Positions 51,244-60,578 are shown, numbered from the stretch's first letter. The stretch is 64,000 nucleotides of DNA from Sporobacter sp963677825 (GCA_963677825.2 CAXXEF010000001.1:372001-436000); one strand, 5' to 3'. A program made the numbers and translations. The notes: generated by a model not told the origin, from the letters alone.

Positions 51244-51900
51244 CTAGACGGATTTACCGCCGCGCATGGATACGCAGACGTCAAAGGCCGTATCGGCAGC
51301 TTCAACGGCGTCATCTGTATAGATATCTGCGCCGATATGATCACAGAAACGTTGCGTGACCGGTGCGCCGCCGACCATTATTTTCGTTTTTTCGCGCTGA
51401 CCCTTTTCGCCGAATAACGCAACGACGTGGCGCATTTCTTCCATCGTCGCTGTCAGCAGCGCCGAACAGCACACGACATCCGCATTGTTGGCGATGACCG
51501 CGTTGTAAAACTGCTCCGCAGAGACGTCTACACCGAGATCAATGACCTTAAGTCCCTTGCTTTCCAGCATGATATGCACGATGTTCTTACCGATATCATG
51601 CATGTCACCCTTGACGGTACCAATGACGACAACGCCGGCCGAGTTGTCCTCGTCCGACATCAGATACGGTTTTAATATTTGCAGCCCGGCGTTAATCGCG
51701 CGCGACGCGACTAGCACTTGCGGAACAAAAACTTCGTCCGTCTTAAACTTCTCGGCAACAATACGCATACCGCGAAGCAGTCCCCCGTCCATAATCTCTT
51801 CAGGCGGAATCTTTTCTTCCAACGCCTCTTGAACGGTTTCTCTGACTTTAGTGGAACGACCTTTTTGCAGGTAATCGCTGATCCGTTCCAATGTGGACAT
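51244..51900 (-). CDS. second corrinoid (B12-binding) protein
   Basis: 218 residues with the same two-domain layout as the protein at 48472: helical cap, then GTVKGDMHDIGKN (His101 cobalt ligand), IDLGVDVSAEQFYNAV, SALLTATMEEM and MVGGAPVTQRFCDHIGADIYTDDAVEAAD. Clearly a paralogue, not a duplicate copy. Monocistronic with its own terminator; upstream of the PocR regulator on the same strand. The cognate substrate methyltransferase is not in the window. Confidence 0.94.
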   Translation of the reverse strand: MSTLERISDYLQKGRSTKVRETVQEALEEKIPPEEIMDGGLLRGMRIVAEKFKTDEVFVPQVLVASRAINAGLQILKPYLMSDEDNSAGVVVIGTVKGDMHDIGKNIVHIMLESKGLKVIDLGVDVSAEQFYNAVIANNADVVCCSALLTATMEEMRHVVALFGEKGQREKTKIMVGGAPVTQRFCDHIGADIYTDDAVEAADTAFDVCVSMRGGKSV

Positions 51901-52002
51901 CGCAGCCTCCTGAACATATTTTAATTATTTTATCATATTACAATCAGTAATTCAATCTTTTCATGTTTTTAGACGTTTGCTCCAGTACAACCGTCATTTC
52001 AC

Positions 52003-52031
52003 TTGATATTGCCAGCTAATCATTATAAAAT
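52003..52031 (+). promoter_or_regulatory. promoter of the ferritin-like gene
   Basis: -35 TTGATA (52003-52008), 17-bp spacer, -10 TAAAAT (52026-52031). Confidence 0.6.
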
Positions 52032-52041
52032 GATTTTATAA
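52023..52041 (+). promoter_or_regulatory. 19-bp PerR/Fur-like palindrome over the -10
   Basis: TTATAAAATGATTTTATAA is a perfect 9-1-9 inverted repeat covering the -10 element. It resembles Fur-family boxes (PerR consensus TTATAATNATTATAA). Binding by PerR or Fur is inference. Confidence 0.5.
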
Positions 52042-52105
52042 ACAATGAGTGTGCAACCAAATTAAAACGCGCACTCAGCAAACGAACCTTAAAAGGAGAA
52101 ACTGC

Positions 52106-52591
52106 ATGAATGCTATTGAGTATGCCATCGCCATGGAAGTCGACGGTGAAGAGTATTATACCAAGCAAGCCGAGATCAACAAAGATAATGCCGTTGGCGT
52201 CGTTTCCCGCTATCTGGCAAAAGCTGAACACAGCCACGCAGAAATATTAAGAAATAAGCAAAGTAATATGGACGCCGTACTGCCGGAAACGGAATATGCC
52301 GATCTTAAAAATGTCTTTTCCGGGCGGGACAATATTAAGAGCGATATCCAGAAAACACCCAAACAGCTTGACTTTTACCGCCAAGCGCTCGATATTGAGC
52401 AAAAAAGCATCGATCTGTACGCGCAACTGCTCAACGAAACGCAGGACGCGCGCGAAAAGGCGCTGTTCAGCTATCTCGTCGAGCAGGAAAAACAGCATTT
52501 TCAGCTCGTAGAAGGATTTGTGAATATGCTCCGCCACGCGGAGGAATGGGTTGAGGACGCTGAATTCGGCCTGCGCAACGAAACATACTAA
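52106..52591 (+). CDS. ferritin-like / rubrerythrin-type protein
   Basis: 161 residues from ATG 52106 (AAAGGAG upstream). Four-helix pattern with two E..(x)n..E..H-like sets: AIAMEVDGEEYY...AEHSHAEIL and ALDIEQKSIDLYAQ...LVEQEKQHFQLV, the diiron ligand pattern of rubrerythrin/ferritin-like families. No rubredoxin Cys pair, so it is the erythrin-type domain alone. Likely peroxide or iron defence; the palindrome over its promoter supports peroxide or iron control. Confidence 0.8.
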   Translation: MNAIEYAIAMEVDGEEYYTKQAEINKDNAVGVVSRYLAKAEHSHAEILRNKQSNMDAVLPETEYADLKNVFSGRDNIKSDIQKTPKQLDFYRQALDIEQKSIDLYAQLLNETQDAREKALFSYLVEQEKQHFQLVEGFVNMLRHAEEWVEDAEFGLRNETY

Positions 52592-52611
52592 ATCGATTCA
52601 CTATCGAAAAT

Positions 52612-52647
52612 CAAAAATCGACGGTCGTATGACCGTCGATTTTTTAA
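52612..52647. terminator. bidirectional terminator before rpoD
   Basis: AAAATCGACGGTC pairs with GACCGTCGATTTT, loop GTAT; between convergent genes. Confidence 0.85.
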
Positions 52648-52661
52648 TTGTATTTTCAGAA

Positions 52662-53828
52662 TTAGTTTAGAAAATCCTTGAGCTTTTTACTGCGGCTTGG
52701 ATGCCGAAGCTTGCGGAGCGCCTTGGCTTCGATCTGGCGGATACGTTCACGGGTGACGTTAAACTCCTTACCAACCTCTTCAAGCGTTCGTGTGCGCCCG
52801 TCCTCGATACCGAAGCGCAGACGTAAAACCTTTTCCTCGCGCGGTGTCAGCGTCCCTAATACGTCTGAAAGTTGCTCCTTAAGCAGCGTAAATGACGCGG
52901 CCTCGGCCGGCTCGGACGCGTCTTCGTCAGGGATGAAGTCGCCAAGATGACTGTCTTCCTCCTCGCCGATCGGCGTTTCAAGCGACACCGGTTCCTGCGC
53001 GATCTTTAAAATCTCACGCACTTTTTCGACGGGCATGCCCATATCGTTAGCGATTTCTTCCGGCGTCGGATCATGCCCAAGCTCCTGCAGCAGCTGGCGC
53101 GAGATGCGCATTACCTTGTTGATCGTCTCGACCATATGCACGGGAATGCGAATCGTACGCGCCTGATCGGCGATCGCACGGGTAATTGCCTGACGGATCC
53201 ACCACGTGGCGTATGTTGAAAATTTATAGCCCTTGGAGTAATCAAATTTTTCCACGGCTTTGATGAGGCCGAGATTGCCTTCCTGAATCAGATCCAAAAA
53301 CAGCATCCCGCGGCCGACGTAGCGCTTGGCGATACTGACGACAAGACGCAGATTGGCTTCCGCCATGCGCTTTTTAGCCTCTTTATCACCTTCAGCCATG
53401 CGCTTAGCGAGCTCAACTTCTTCCTCCGGCGTTAGCAGGTTGACTTTGCCGATCTCCTTAAGATACATACGGACGGGATCGTCAACGCTAAAGTTGTCAA
53501 CCAGCGTTTCCGGATCGATCAGCTCATCCTCGTTAAGGTTTTCGATCTCCTGCAGCTCTGCAACGTCCGGTGCGGCATCGTCGCCGGGCTGGAAAGAGTC
53601 ATCGCTGTCGTTGGTTTCGATATTTAAATTTTCAAGCGTATCGTAAAAACGATCGATCTGTTCCTGCTCAAGGTTTAGCTCCTCGAGTACTTCCAGCAAC
53701 AGTTTTGAGCTCAGCCGTCCGTGCTTTTTCCCATCCTCGATAAGTGTTGCCAGACGCTGCTCGCTTGTCTGCTCCGCGGATTTGCCGACGTTTTCCTCTT
53801 CGTCGTGCTGTTTTGCTTTCTTATCCAT
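52662..53828 (-). CDS. rpoD: RNA polymerase primary sigma factor
   Basis: 388 residues. Region 1.1-like N-terminus, 1.2 (DPVRMYLKEIGKVNLLTPEEE), 2.1-2.4 (EANLRLVVSIAKRYVGRGMLFLDLIQEGNLGLIKAVEKFDYSKGYKFSTYATWWIRQAITRAIADQ), region 3 and 4.2 (TLEEVGKEFNVTRERIRQIEAKALRKLRHPSRSKKLKDFL). Housekeeping sigma-A. Four bp after dnaG in the classical dnaG-rpoD operon. Confidence 0.98.
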   Translation of the reverse strand: MDKKAKQHDEEENVGKSAEQTSEQRLATLIEDGKKHGRLSSKLLLEVLEELNLEQEQIDRFYDTLENLNIETNDSDDSFQPGDDAAPDVAELQEIENLNEDELIDPETLVDNFSVDDPVRMYLKEIGKVNLLTPEEEVELAKRMAEGDKEAKKRMAEANLRLVVSIAKRYVGRGMLFLDLIQEGNLGLIKAVEKFDYSKGYKFSTYATWWIRQAITRAIADQARTIRIPVHMVETINKVMRISRQLLQELGHDPTPEEIANDMGMPVEKVREILKIAQEPVSLETPIGEEEDSHLGDFIPDEDASEPAEAASFTLLKEQLSDVLGTLTPREEKVLRLRFGIEDGRTRTLEEVGKEFNVTRERIRQIEAKALRKLRHPSRSKKLKDFLN

Positions 53829-53831
53829 GTA

Positions 53832-55649
53832 TTATCCTCCACAACCTGATTGATCTTTATATTTTTGAAGCGTTTCAGGAGATAATTCTCCCTCCTGATT
53901 TTCTCTGATTCGTTTCTGTATTTCTGTCAGCGTGCGTTCAGGATCTGCCTTTGCGCTTTCTCTAGCGGCTTCCGCTCTTATTTTATCTATGTAATCCTGC
54001 ATCGCCCTAGCACCATTGCTTATGGACACCGGCTTTTCGATGAGCCGGGTGAAGTGCGAGGCCTCAGCGCTGTCCAGCTCCGTAAGGATCGACGCCGGCG
54101 CGGTATCGAGGCCAAGCTCGCGGCGCTTTTTCAGCAGCCTGTAGACTTTACCAAGGAGCGGTGAGGTGAATTCCTCCGGTTGTAGTTTATGAGCTTCGGC
54201 TTGTTTAAATAATTCGCCGTCTGCGGCAAGCAGACATACAATGCCGGCCTCAGCCACGGCGGAATAGGTGTTTTGATATCGAAGCGCGCGCTCGGCCGGC
54301 TGTACGATCGTCGACGCGCTGAGCTCACGGCGTTCCTGTTTTTTCTTCTCCGCACTGACGCGTTTTTTAAAGGCCTTTTTGACTTCATTCATCACCGCGT
54401 CCAGCGATACACCAGCTGCTTCGGCGACCTTGGCGCCGTAGATTTCGCGTTCCAGTGCGTTGCCGATCGTTGAGAGCATCTTCGTAGCGTCGGAGAGATA
54501 CTGCAGGCGGCCGTCATCGGTGTCAAGTGCGGCTTTGTTTTTAAGTGTCTGTAACCGGTAGTCTATGTGGTTCTCGCTTTTATCCAGAAGCGACGCGAAC
54601 GCGTCACGGCCGTATTTTGTAATAAACTCGTCGGGGTCCTTGGCGCCCTGCATGCGCAGAACACGCACGTCAATGTCCGCTTTTTCCAGCAGGCCGATCG
54701 CACGCTGTGACGCGCGCAGGCCGGCTTCATCCGCGTCAAATGCAATAACAACCTTTTGCGCGTATCGCGACATGAGCCGCGACTGCTCCTCCGTGAGCGA
54801 CGTGCCAAGCGACGCGACCGCGCCGTCAAACCCGGCCTGGTGGAGGGAAACAACGTCGATGTTCCCTTCTGTGAGTATTAGCATGCCCGATTTTGTTTTC
54901 TTGGCCAGATTTAGTGCGAAGAGATTACGGCTTTTATCAAACACCGGTGTATCGGATGAGTTGAGATATTTCGGTTCGCCGTCGTCCAGTATGCGCCCGG
55001 AGAAGCCGATGATCGAACCGCGAACGTCAATAACCGGGAACATCAAGCGGTTGCGGAACGCATCATAAACGCTGTTTTCGTCCCGGCGGCTGCGCTTGAC
55101 GAGGCCGGCTTCCAGCAGTTCCTGCTTGGTGTAGCCCTTTTGCGTCATCGCGCGGTATAGTCCGTCCCACGCGTCGGGCGCCGCACCCAGGCCGAAGCGT
55201 GTAACCATGGCTTTGGAGATGCCGCGTTTTGCAATGTACGCACGCGCTGTTTCACCCTTGGGCGAATGCAAAACCGAGTAAAAATAACGCGCGGCTTCGC
55301 GGTTGAGTTCAAATACGCGTGCGCGACGGCTTTGCTGCTCCTTAGAGGCCGTATCGTCTGGTACGGTTAAACCGGCGCGTTTGGCGAGCACCTGTACAGC
55401 ATCAGGAAAGGACAAGTTCTCAATCTCCATGATGAAACTGATGACGCCGCCACCTTTACCGCAGCCAAAGCAGTGATAGATCTGCTTGTCCGCATTAACC
55501 GAAAACGAGGGCGTCTTCTCACTATGGAACGGGCACAGGCCGAACATGTTGCCGCCTGTCTTTTTTGTCAGCTGGACATAGCTGCCCACAACGTCAAGGA
55601 TATCGTTTTTTTGGATCAGCTCGTCTAAAAATATCTCAGGAATAGGCAT
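53832..55649 (-). CDS. dnaG: DNA primase
   Basis: 605 residues. CHC2 zinc finger CPFHSEKTPSFSV...HCFGC near 40, catalytic RNA-polymerase domain, TOPRIM (ILTEGNIDVVSLHQAG and VIAFDADEAG) and a helicase-binding C-terminus. Makes primers for Okazaki fragments. Upstream of rpoD, downstream of dgt. Confidence 0.98.
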   Translation of the reverse strand: MPIPEIFLDELIQKNDILDVVGSYVQLTKKTGGNMFGLCPFHSEKTPSFSVNADKQIYHCFGCGKGGGVISFIMEIENLSFPDAVQVLAKRAGLTVPDDTASKEQQSRRARVFELNREAARYFYSVLHSPKGETARAYIAKRGISKAMVTRFGLGAAPDAWDGLYRAMTQKGYTKQELLEAGLVKRSRRDENSVYDAFRNRLMFPVIDVRGSIIGFSGRILDDGEPKYLNSSDTPVFDKSRNLFALNLAKKTKSGMLILTEGNIDVVSLHQAGFDGAVASLGTSLTEEQSRLMSRYAQKVVIAFDADEAGLRASQRAIGLLEKADIDVRVLRMQGAKDPDEFITKYGRDAFASLLDKSENHIDYRLQTLKNKAALDTDDGRLQYLSDATKMLSTIGNALEREIYGAKVAEAAGVSLDAVMNEVKKAFKKRVSAEKKKQERRELSASTIVQPAERALRYQNTYSAVAEAGIVCLLAADGELFKQAEAHKLQPEEFTSPLLGKVYRLLKKRRELGLDTAPASILTELDSAEASHFTRLIEKPVSISNGARAMQDYIDKIRAEAARESAKADPERTLTEIQKRIRENQEGELSPETLQKYKDQSGCGG

Positions 55650-55858
55650 TGCCGAGCAGTCCTTTCATCCATCCAAGCGCACAACACCTGCACTTGCGTC
55701 GTGTTGTCGGGCCGGATAAGTCGTTGTTGATATAATCGGTGTCCCTGCATCTGTCATTTATACCATTTCATCGGCTTTTTTATACATTTCTTAATAGCAC
55801 GATGCGGATTTCGATCCTCTGTGACAATGAATATGGTGAACGGTGTCGAACCATGCCG

Positions 55859-56869
55859 CTACAGGACCTGCCATGCTTCCGGAATAAACAACTCGCTGTA
55901 TTGGCGCATGGCGAATTTATCCGTCATACCGGAAATATAGTCAGCCGCGGCGCGCCGCTGGCCGTCTACCTCGGCGATACGCTGGTAATCGTCCGGCATT
56001 TTGTCGGGATACTTCAGGTAATAATCGAAAATCGCACGGAGAATACCATAAACCTTTTTCTCCTCGCTTTTGGCGCGCACGTTGGTGTAGACGTTGGTAA
56101 ACATGTAGCTGTGAAAGCTGTCAAAAATGAAGCTGATATTCGGGCTCATGCAGATGCTGCCGCAAGCCTTGCTGGACGTAATGATATCCTTGATGATCGT
56201 ATCAAGCCGCCGGGAATACGTGTCCCCGAGAGCGCAGATGAATTCGTCGGGAATATCGTTTTTTCCGAGGATACCGGCACGCTGTGCGTCGTCAACATCG
56301 TGATTTATGTATGCGGCCCGGTCAGCAAGCCGGACGACCTGCCCTTCTAACGTAGCCGGCATGCTTTTAGACGTGTGATTCAGTATGCCGTTACGAACTT
56401 CCCACGTCAGATTAAGGCCCTGTCCGCCGTGCTCGATGCGATCAATAACGCGCAAGCTTTGCTCGGCGTGATGGAAACCGCCGATGTCGCCGAGGATATC
56501 ATGGAGCGCGCGTTCACCGGCGTGACCGAACGGTGTGTGACCGAGATCGTGGCCCAGCGCAATGGCTTCTGTCAAATCCTCATTGAGCATGAGCGCGCGC
56601 GTGATCGTGCGTGCAATGCGCGAGACCTCCAGCGTGTGCGTAAGACGTGTACGGTAATGGTCACCCTCCGGCTGAAGAAAGACCTGCGTTTTATGCATCA
56701 GGCGCCGGAAGGATTTGGCGTGGATGATACGGTCTGTATCGCGCTGAAAGCAGGTGCGGACGTCACTTTCGGCTTCGTAGACCTCGCGCCCTTTTGATTG
56801 CGCCGATTGAACACCTTCCGGCGCGACGAGCACTTTTTCAAGATTCTGTCGATTTTCTCTGACGGTCAT
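55859..56869 (-). CDS. dgt: deoxyguanosinetriphosphate triphosphohydrolase-like HD protein
   Basis: 336 residues. HD metal ligands: RTRLTHTLEVSRIART (H), LGHDLGHTPFGHAGE (HD) and RLADRAAYINHDVDDA (D). N-terminal EVYEAESDVRTCFQRDTDRIIHAKSFRRLMHKTQVF is typical of the clostridial type-2 dGTPases that precede dnaG. Hydrolyses dNTPs to nucleoside and triphosphate. About 210 bp lie between it and dnaG. Confidence 0.93.
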   Translation of the reverse strand: MTVRENRQNLEKVLVAPEGVQSAQSKGREVYEAESDVRTCFQRDTDRIIHAKSFRRLMHKTQVFLQPEGDHYRTRLTHTLEVSRIARTITRALMLNEDLTEAIALGHDLGHTPFGHAGERALHDILGDIGGFHHAEQSLRVIDRIEHGGQGLNLTWEVRNGILNHTSKSMPATLEGQVVRLADRAAYINHDVDDAQRAGILGKNDIPDEFICALGDTYSRRLDTIIKDIITSSKACGSICMSPNISFIFDSFHSYMFTNVYTNVRAKSEEKKVYGILRAIFDYYLKYPDKMPDDYQRIAEVDGQRRAAADYISGMTDKFAMRQYSELFIPEAWQVL

Positions 56870-56975
56870 ACACTCTCCCCTTCCTTTAACGTCCTACTGT
56901 CTTATACGAAAAACGATTAATAAACCCTTTATTTTTTCTTTTTTTCTTTTTTAGCGCCTTCGAGCGACCAACAAT

Positions 56976-57032
56976 TTAATAAAAGAAACAACCCGGCTAT
57001 TCGCCTGACCGACAGGCTGTAATTAGCCGGGT
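56976..57032 (-). terminator. terminator of the rodA/ftsW-like gene
   Basis: ACCCGGCTA (56991-56999) pairs with TAGCCGGGT (57024-57032), inner CGCCTG/CAGG(C); a T-rich run follows on the minus strand. Confidence 0.7.
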
Positions 57033-57081
57033 AAATCCGTGTCTGCTTGGTTACGAAGATGCCGCGATGACGATCAACACG

Positions 57082-58227
57082 CTAATTGTAGCTGCGGAAT
57101 CGCGTCGGCTTGGGCCGCATCTTAATACCGGAGACGATACCCATCGCGGCGAACAGTGTGATGATCGACGAGCCGCCGGCGCTGAAAAACGGCAGGGTCA
57201 GCCCGATGACAGGCGTGAGGCCCAGGCACATACCGATGTTCTCAAGCGTCTGAAAAATCAGCATCGCAGCAAAACCAGAACAGACGAGCAGTCCGGTGGT
57301 GCTGTTGGACCGGATACCGACCTGCACGCATCGAATGATAATCAAGAGCAGTAGTAAAATGACGGCGAACGAACCGACAAAGCCCAGTTCTTCGCCGGCA
57401 ACAGAAAAAACGAAATCCGTGTGCTGCTTCGGGACGGTCCCGGCCTGGGTTATAACGCCGTTACCAAGCCCTTGCCCTAAGAAGCCGCCGGTAGCGATAG
57501 CAAGCCTCGACAGATTGGGCTGATAGCGTACATTTTGCCCTTTGGGATCAATCGATATGTCGTACGGGGCGAGGATGCGCATTTTTTGTCCGTCCGACAA
57601 GAGGCCGCCGTGCCATGCCAGCAGAATAACACCGGCCAGCAGTACCATGCCAAGCAGGATCCATTTTACATCGATACCGCCGATGAAAAGCATCACAACC
57701 AAGATAAAAAGGTACACCAGACCCGATCCGAGGTCACGAGAGGATACCAGGATCAACCCGAATAAAACGCCGAACATGATCAGTATTTTCAACAGTGATA
57801 AGGCCTCGTTGAGCATCCGGCGGTCTTTGTAGTCGGCGATCATCTTAGCCAAGATGATGGTAAACGGGATCTTAACAAGCTCTGCAGGCTGAATCCCGAT
57901 TGATCCGAAGCGCAGCCAAGCTTTATTGCCTGTGTCCCCCTCGACACCCCAAATAAATAACGTCGAGATGAATAAAATACTCACAGCATATAGGATTTTT
58001 GACTTATCGGCGATCGTATCGATATCCATTAAAGAAAACAGAATGTATAGCCCGAGACCGATGACGAGTGCGACCGCCTGTACATATAAGGTTGAGGTGT
58101 ACTCCAAATGATTTGTTGCGCTTTTAATCAGCACCATACCGTACCCGGTGCTGATCAGGCAAAGCGCGAGCAGGAGCATGTCCGATTCGCGTATATATTT
58201 AAGTATCGCATCGAGTTTTCGTTTCAT
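57082..58227 (-). CDS. rodA: RodA/FtsW/SpoVE-family peptidoglycan polymerase
   Basis: 381 residues, about ten membrane helices. Family landmarks: NKAWLRFGSIGIQPAELVKIPFTIILAKM, SSRDLGSGLVYLFI, RYQPNLSRLAIATGGFLGQGLGNG, HTDFVFSVAGEELGFVGS and GLTLPFFSAGGSSIITLFAAMGIV (catalytic/structural loop region). SEDS glycosyltransferase of cell-wall synthesis. RodA fits best by length and the absence of division genes nearby, but SpoVE or FtsW paralogues cannot be excluded. Confidence 0.88.
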   Translation of the reverse strand: MKRKLDAILKYIRESDMLLLALCLISTGYGMVLIKSATNHLEYTSTLYVQAVALVIGLGLYILFSLMDIDTIADKSKILYAVSILFISTLFIWGVEGDTGNKAWLRFGSIGIQPAELVKIPFTIILAKMIADYKDRRMLNEALSLLKILIMFGVLFGLILVSSRDLGSGLVYLFILVVMLFIGGIDVKWILLGMVLLAGVILLAWHGGLLSDGQKMRILAPYDISIDPKGQNVRYQPNLSRLAIATGGFLGQGLGNGVITQAGTVPKQHTDFVFSVAGEELGFVGSFAVILLLLLIIIRCVQVGIRSNSTTGLLVCSGFAAMLIFQTLENIGMCLGLTPVIGLTLPFFSAGGSSIITLFAAMGIVSGIKMRPKPTRFRSYN

Positions 58228-58307
58228 CGTCGGCTCCTGATATTATTGGGTATCTGTAGGGTTATTCTAGCATCGTTTGCCGGCGGCGTAAACAGCAAAT
58301 TGGGTCT

Positions 58308-58335
58308 TTAACATCTTGTTCATAAGTGATATACT
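58308..58335 (+). promoter_or_regulatory. sigma-A promoter of tsaE-tsaB
   Basis: -35 TTAACA (58308-58313), 16-bp spacer, -10 TATACT (58330-58335); tsaE start 33 bp downstream. Confidence 0.65.
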
Positions 58336-58368
58336 CCCAGTAACAACTGTCAAAGGAATTTTTGAGGC

Positions 58369-58794
58369 ATGACCGTGTATTCCAGCAGCGAACAAGACAC
58401 GTTTAACACCGGCGCCGAATTGGCCGGGCAACTTGCTCCGGGCAGTGCTGTAGCGCTTTACGGCGAGCTTGGCGCGGGCAAAACGGCGTTCGTGCGCGGA
58501 CTTGCCGCAGGGCTTGGGATCGACTTTCCCGTCACAAGCCCGACGTTTACAATTGTTAACGAATACCCCGGCGTTATGCCGCTGTTTCACTTTGATCTGT
58601 ATCGGATCAGCAGCACCGACGAGCTGTTCGAGCTCGGCTGGGATGAGTATTTTGAACGCGGCGGCGTCGTTGCGGCCGAGTGGTGCGAAAACGTCCCCGG
58701 TGCGTTCACCGACACGCCTGTCACCGTTCGCATCGACAAGACGGGAGACGACGCTCGGCGTATTGAGATCACGTTTCCGGGAGATAAGTCATGA
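58369..58794 (+). CDS. tsaE: tRNA t6A biosynthesis ATPase TsaE
   Basis: 141 residues. Walker A GELGAGKTAFVRGL, then TSPTFTIVNEY and HFDLYRI; compact P-loop fold of family length. Works with TsaB and TsaD in threonylcarbamoyl-A37 formation. Overlaps tsaB by 4 bp. Confidence 0.95.
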   Translation: MTVYSSSEQDTFNTGAELAGQLAPGSAVALYGELGAGKTAFVRGLAAGLGIDFPVTSPTFTIVNEYPGVMPLFHFDLYRISSTDELFELGWDEYFERGGVVAAEWCENVPGAFTDTPVTVRIDKTGDDARRIEITFPGDKS

Positions 58795-59489
58795 TCATTC
58801 TGGCACTTGAATCCTCCGCTAAAGCCGCCTCCGTCGCTGTTTGCGACGACGAGACGCTCAAAGCGCAGTATTTCCATAATGCCGGCCTGACGCACAGCGT
58901 GACGCTGATGAAGCTGGCCGAGGACGTCTTAACCAGCCTCAAATTGACCACCGCAGATATCGACCGCATTGCCGTCGCGCGCGGGCCGGGCTCGTTCACA
59001 GGCGTGCGCATCGGTGTGTCGGCCGCAATCGGCCTCGGCTGGGGCGCCGAGAAGCCCCTGTGCGGCGTCTCAACGCTTGAGGCTATGGCGTATCAGGTGG
59101 AGGACCCGTTCGTCGTCGTATGCCCCGTGATGGACGCGCGGCGCGGGCAGGTGTATACAGCAACATTCCGATGTACCGGCGCACCGCCGAAACGTCTGTC
59201 TGAAGATCGCGCGATATCGATCGACGAGCTGCTGGCCGAAGCGGCTCAAGCGGACAAGCCTTATTATTTCCTTGGTGACGGGGCCGGACTATGTCAAAGC
59301 GCTTTTAAAGCGGCTGGAGTCAAAAGCATCCTCGCACCGACCTTGCTGCGCTGGCAGACGGCGTACGGTGTCGCACGCGCTGCGATGACCGCCGAGCCTG
59401 TGACGGCGTCGGAGCTTGAACCTGTTTATCTGCGCGTTTCGCAAGCTGAGCGAGAGCGCCAGGAACGAGAAAAAGACAAAAAGTCTTAA
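58791..59489 (+). CDS. tsaB: tRNA t6A biosynthesis protein TsaB
   Basis: 232 residues. ILALESSAKAASVAV, the inactive ASKHA-fold N-terminus, then IAVARGPGSFTGVRIGVSAAIGL and PVMDARRGQVYTA. Scaffold partner of TsaD. Coupled to tsaE. In many Firmicutes rimI and tsaD follow; here upp follows instead, so tsaD must be elsewhere. Confidence 0.95.
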   Translation: MIILALESSAKAASVAVCDDETLKAQYFHNAGLTHSVTLMKLAEDVLTSLKLTTADIDRIAVARGPGSFTGVRIGVSAAIGLGWGAEKPLCGVSTLEAMAYQVEDPFVVVCPVMDARRGQVYTATFRCTGAPPKRLSEDRAISIDELLAEAAQADKPYYFLGDGAGLCQSAFKAAGVKSILAPTLLRWQTAYGVARAAMTAEPVTASELEPVYLRVSQAERERQEREKDKKS

Positions 59490-59557
59490 CAATATAAAAA
59501 TGAACCGACGATCACCCGGCGGGATCGTCCGGCAAAAAAACATCGCCGGAGAAACGG

Positions 59558-60190
59558 ATGACAGATATGCTGCACGTACTCGACCACCCTCTCCTTCAAC
59601 ATAAGCTCTCGATCATCAGAGAAGAGAAAACCAGTGTCAAGGAATTCCGCGAGCTGATATCGGAAATCGCCACGCTCATGTGTTATGAAGCGACACGCGA
59701 CCTGCCTGTTGAGGTTACCGAGGTTCAGACACCGGTTGCCGTGGCGAAGGTCAAGAAGATTGCCGGTAAAAAAATGGCCGTCGTACCCATCCTGCGTGCC
59801 GGGCTTGGCATGGTTGACGGGATGCTCACGCTCGTGCCGTCGGCGAAGGTCGGTCATATCGGCCTGTACCGCGATCCCGATACGCTTGAGCCGGTCGAGT
59901 ACTATTGCAAGCTGCCCAAAGATATTAACGAGCGCGACGTTTACATCGTCGACCCGATGCTCGCTACCGGCGGCAGTGCGACGGCGGCGATTCAGTTTAT
60001 CAAAAACTACGGCTGCAGCCATATCAAGCTGCTGTGCATCATCTCCGCACCAGAGGGCATCAAGCGCGTGCAGGACGATCATCCCGACGTAGAGATCTTT
60101 GTTGCATCTGTTGACGAGAAGCTCAACGACCACGGCTACATCGTCCCCGGTCTCGGTGACGCCGGCGACCGGATATTCGGCACGAAATAA
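59558..60190 (+). CDS. upp: uracil phosphoribosyltransferase
   Basis: 210 residues. PRPP site VDPMLATGGSATAAI, family stretches HPLLQHKLSIIREEKTSVKEFRELISEIATLMCYEATRDLP, PILRAGLGMVDGML and GLGDAGDRIFGTK. Converts uracil plus PRPP to UMP; pairs functionally with the pyrimidine-nucleoside phosphorylase carried by the cotJC element. A hairpin (GACGATC/GATCGTC, 59507-59529) lies just upstream. Confidence 0.97.
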   Translation: MTDMLHVLDHPLLQHKLSIIREEKTSVKEFRELISEIATLMCYEATRDLPVEVTEVQTPVAVAKVKKIAGKKMAVVPILRAGLGMVDGMLTLVPSAKVGHIGLYRDPDTLEPVEYYCKLPKDINERDVYIVDPMLATGGSATAAIQFIKNYGCSHIKLLCIISAPEGIKRVQDDHPDVEIFVASVDEKLNDHGYIVPGLGDAGDRIFGTK

Positions 60191-60204
60191 GTAGGAAATA
60201 ATAG

Positions 60205-60238
60205 TTAAAAACTCCGGTTTATTACCGGAGTTTTTCTT
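60205..60238. terminator. terminator after upp
   Basis: AAAAACTCCGGT pairs with ACCGGAGTTTTT, loop TTATT. Confidence 0.85.
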
Positions 60239-60241
60239 ATA

Positions 60242-60565
60242 CTAATTCAGCCATGAGATAATCATATATGCTTCTATGCCGAGCAACAACACTTGTGTGC
60301 CGACAATCTGCCATTTTAAAACTTTTCCAGATAGTCTTTCACTGTCCGTGAAATAGCTTATTAATGTCAAAAAGCTAACAGCCGGTATAATAAAGATTCG
60401 GAATTTACTGCCATAAATCACGGTGCCGGCCAATGTTGGACTTACATTTGGCGATACTTCCCCAATTGGTACCTTCGCGGGTAAAAAGAAGATGGCGACG
60501 ACCGCGCACAGTAAACTGATGATCGGAATCGGAACACTCCATTTCAAAAATTTTTTCGCTTTCAT
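60242..60565 (-). CDS. DUF1648-like small membrane protein
   Basis: 107 residues from ATG 60565 (AAGGAAGGGG upstream). Three hydrophobic segments (WSVPIPIISLLCAVVAIFFLP, FIIPAVSFLTLISYF and WQIVGTQVLLLGIEAYMIISWL) with a loop YGSKFR recalling DUF1648 proteins. Function unknown. 13 bp downstream of the ABC-F gene on the same strand. Confidence 0.65.
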   Translation of the reverse strand: MKAKKFLKWSVPIPIISLLCAVVAIFFLPAKVPIGEVSPNVSPTLAGTVIYGSKFRIFIIPAVSFLTLISYFTDSERLSGKVLKWQIVGTQVLLLGIEAYMIISWLN

Positions 60566-60578
60566 AGCATCCCCTTCC

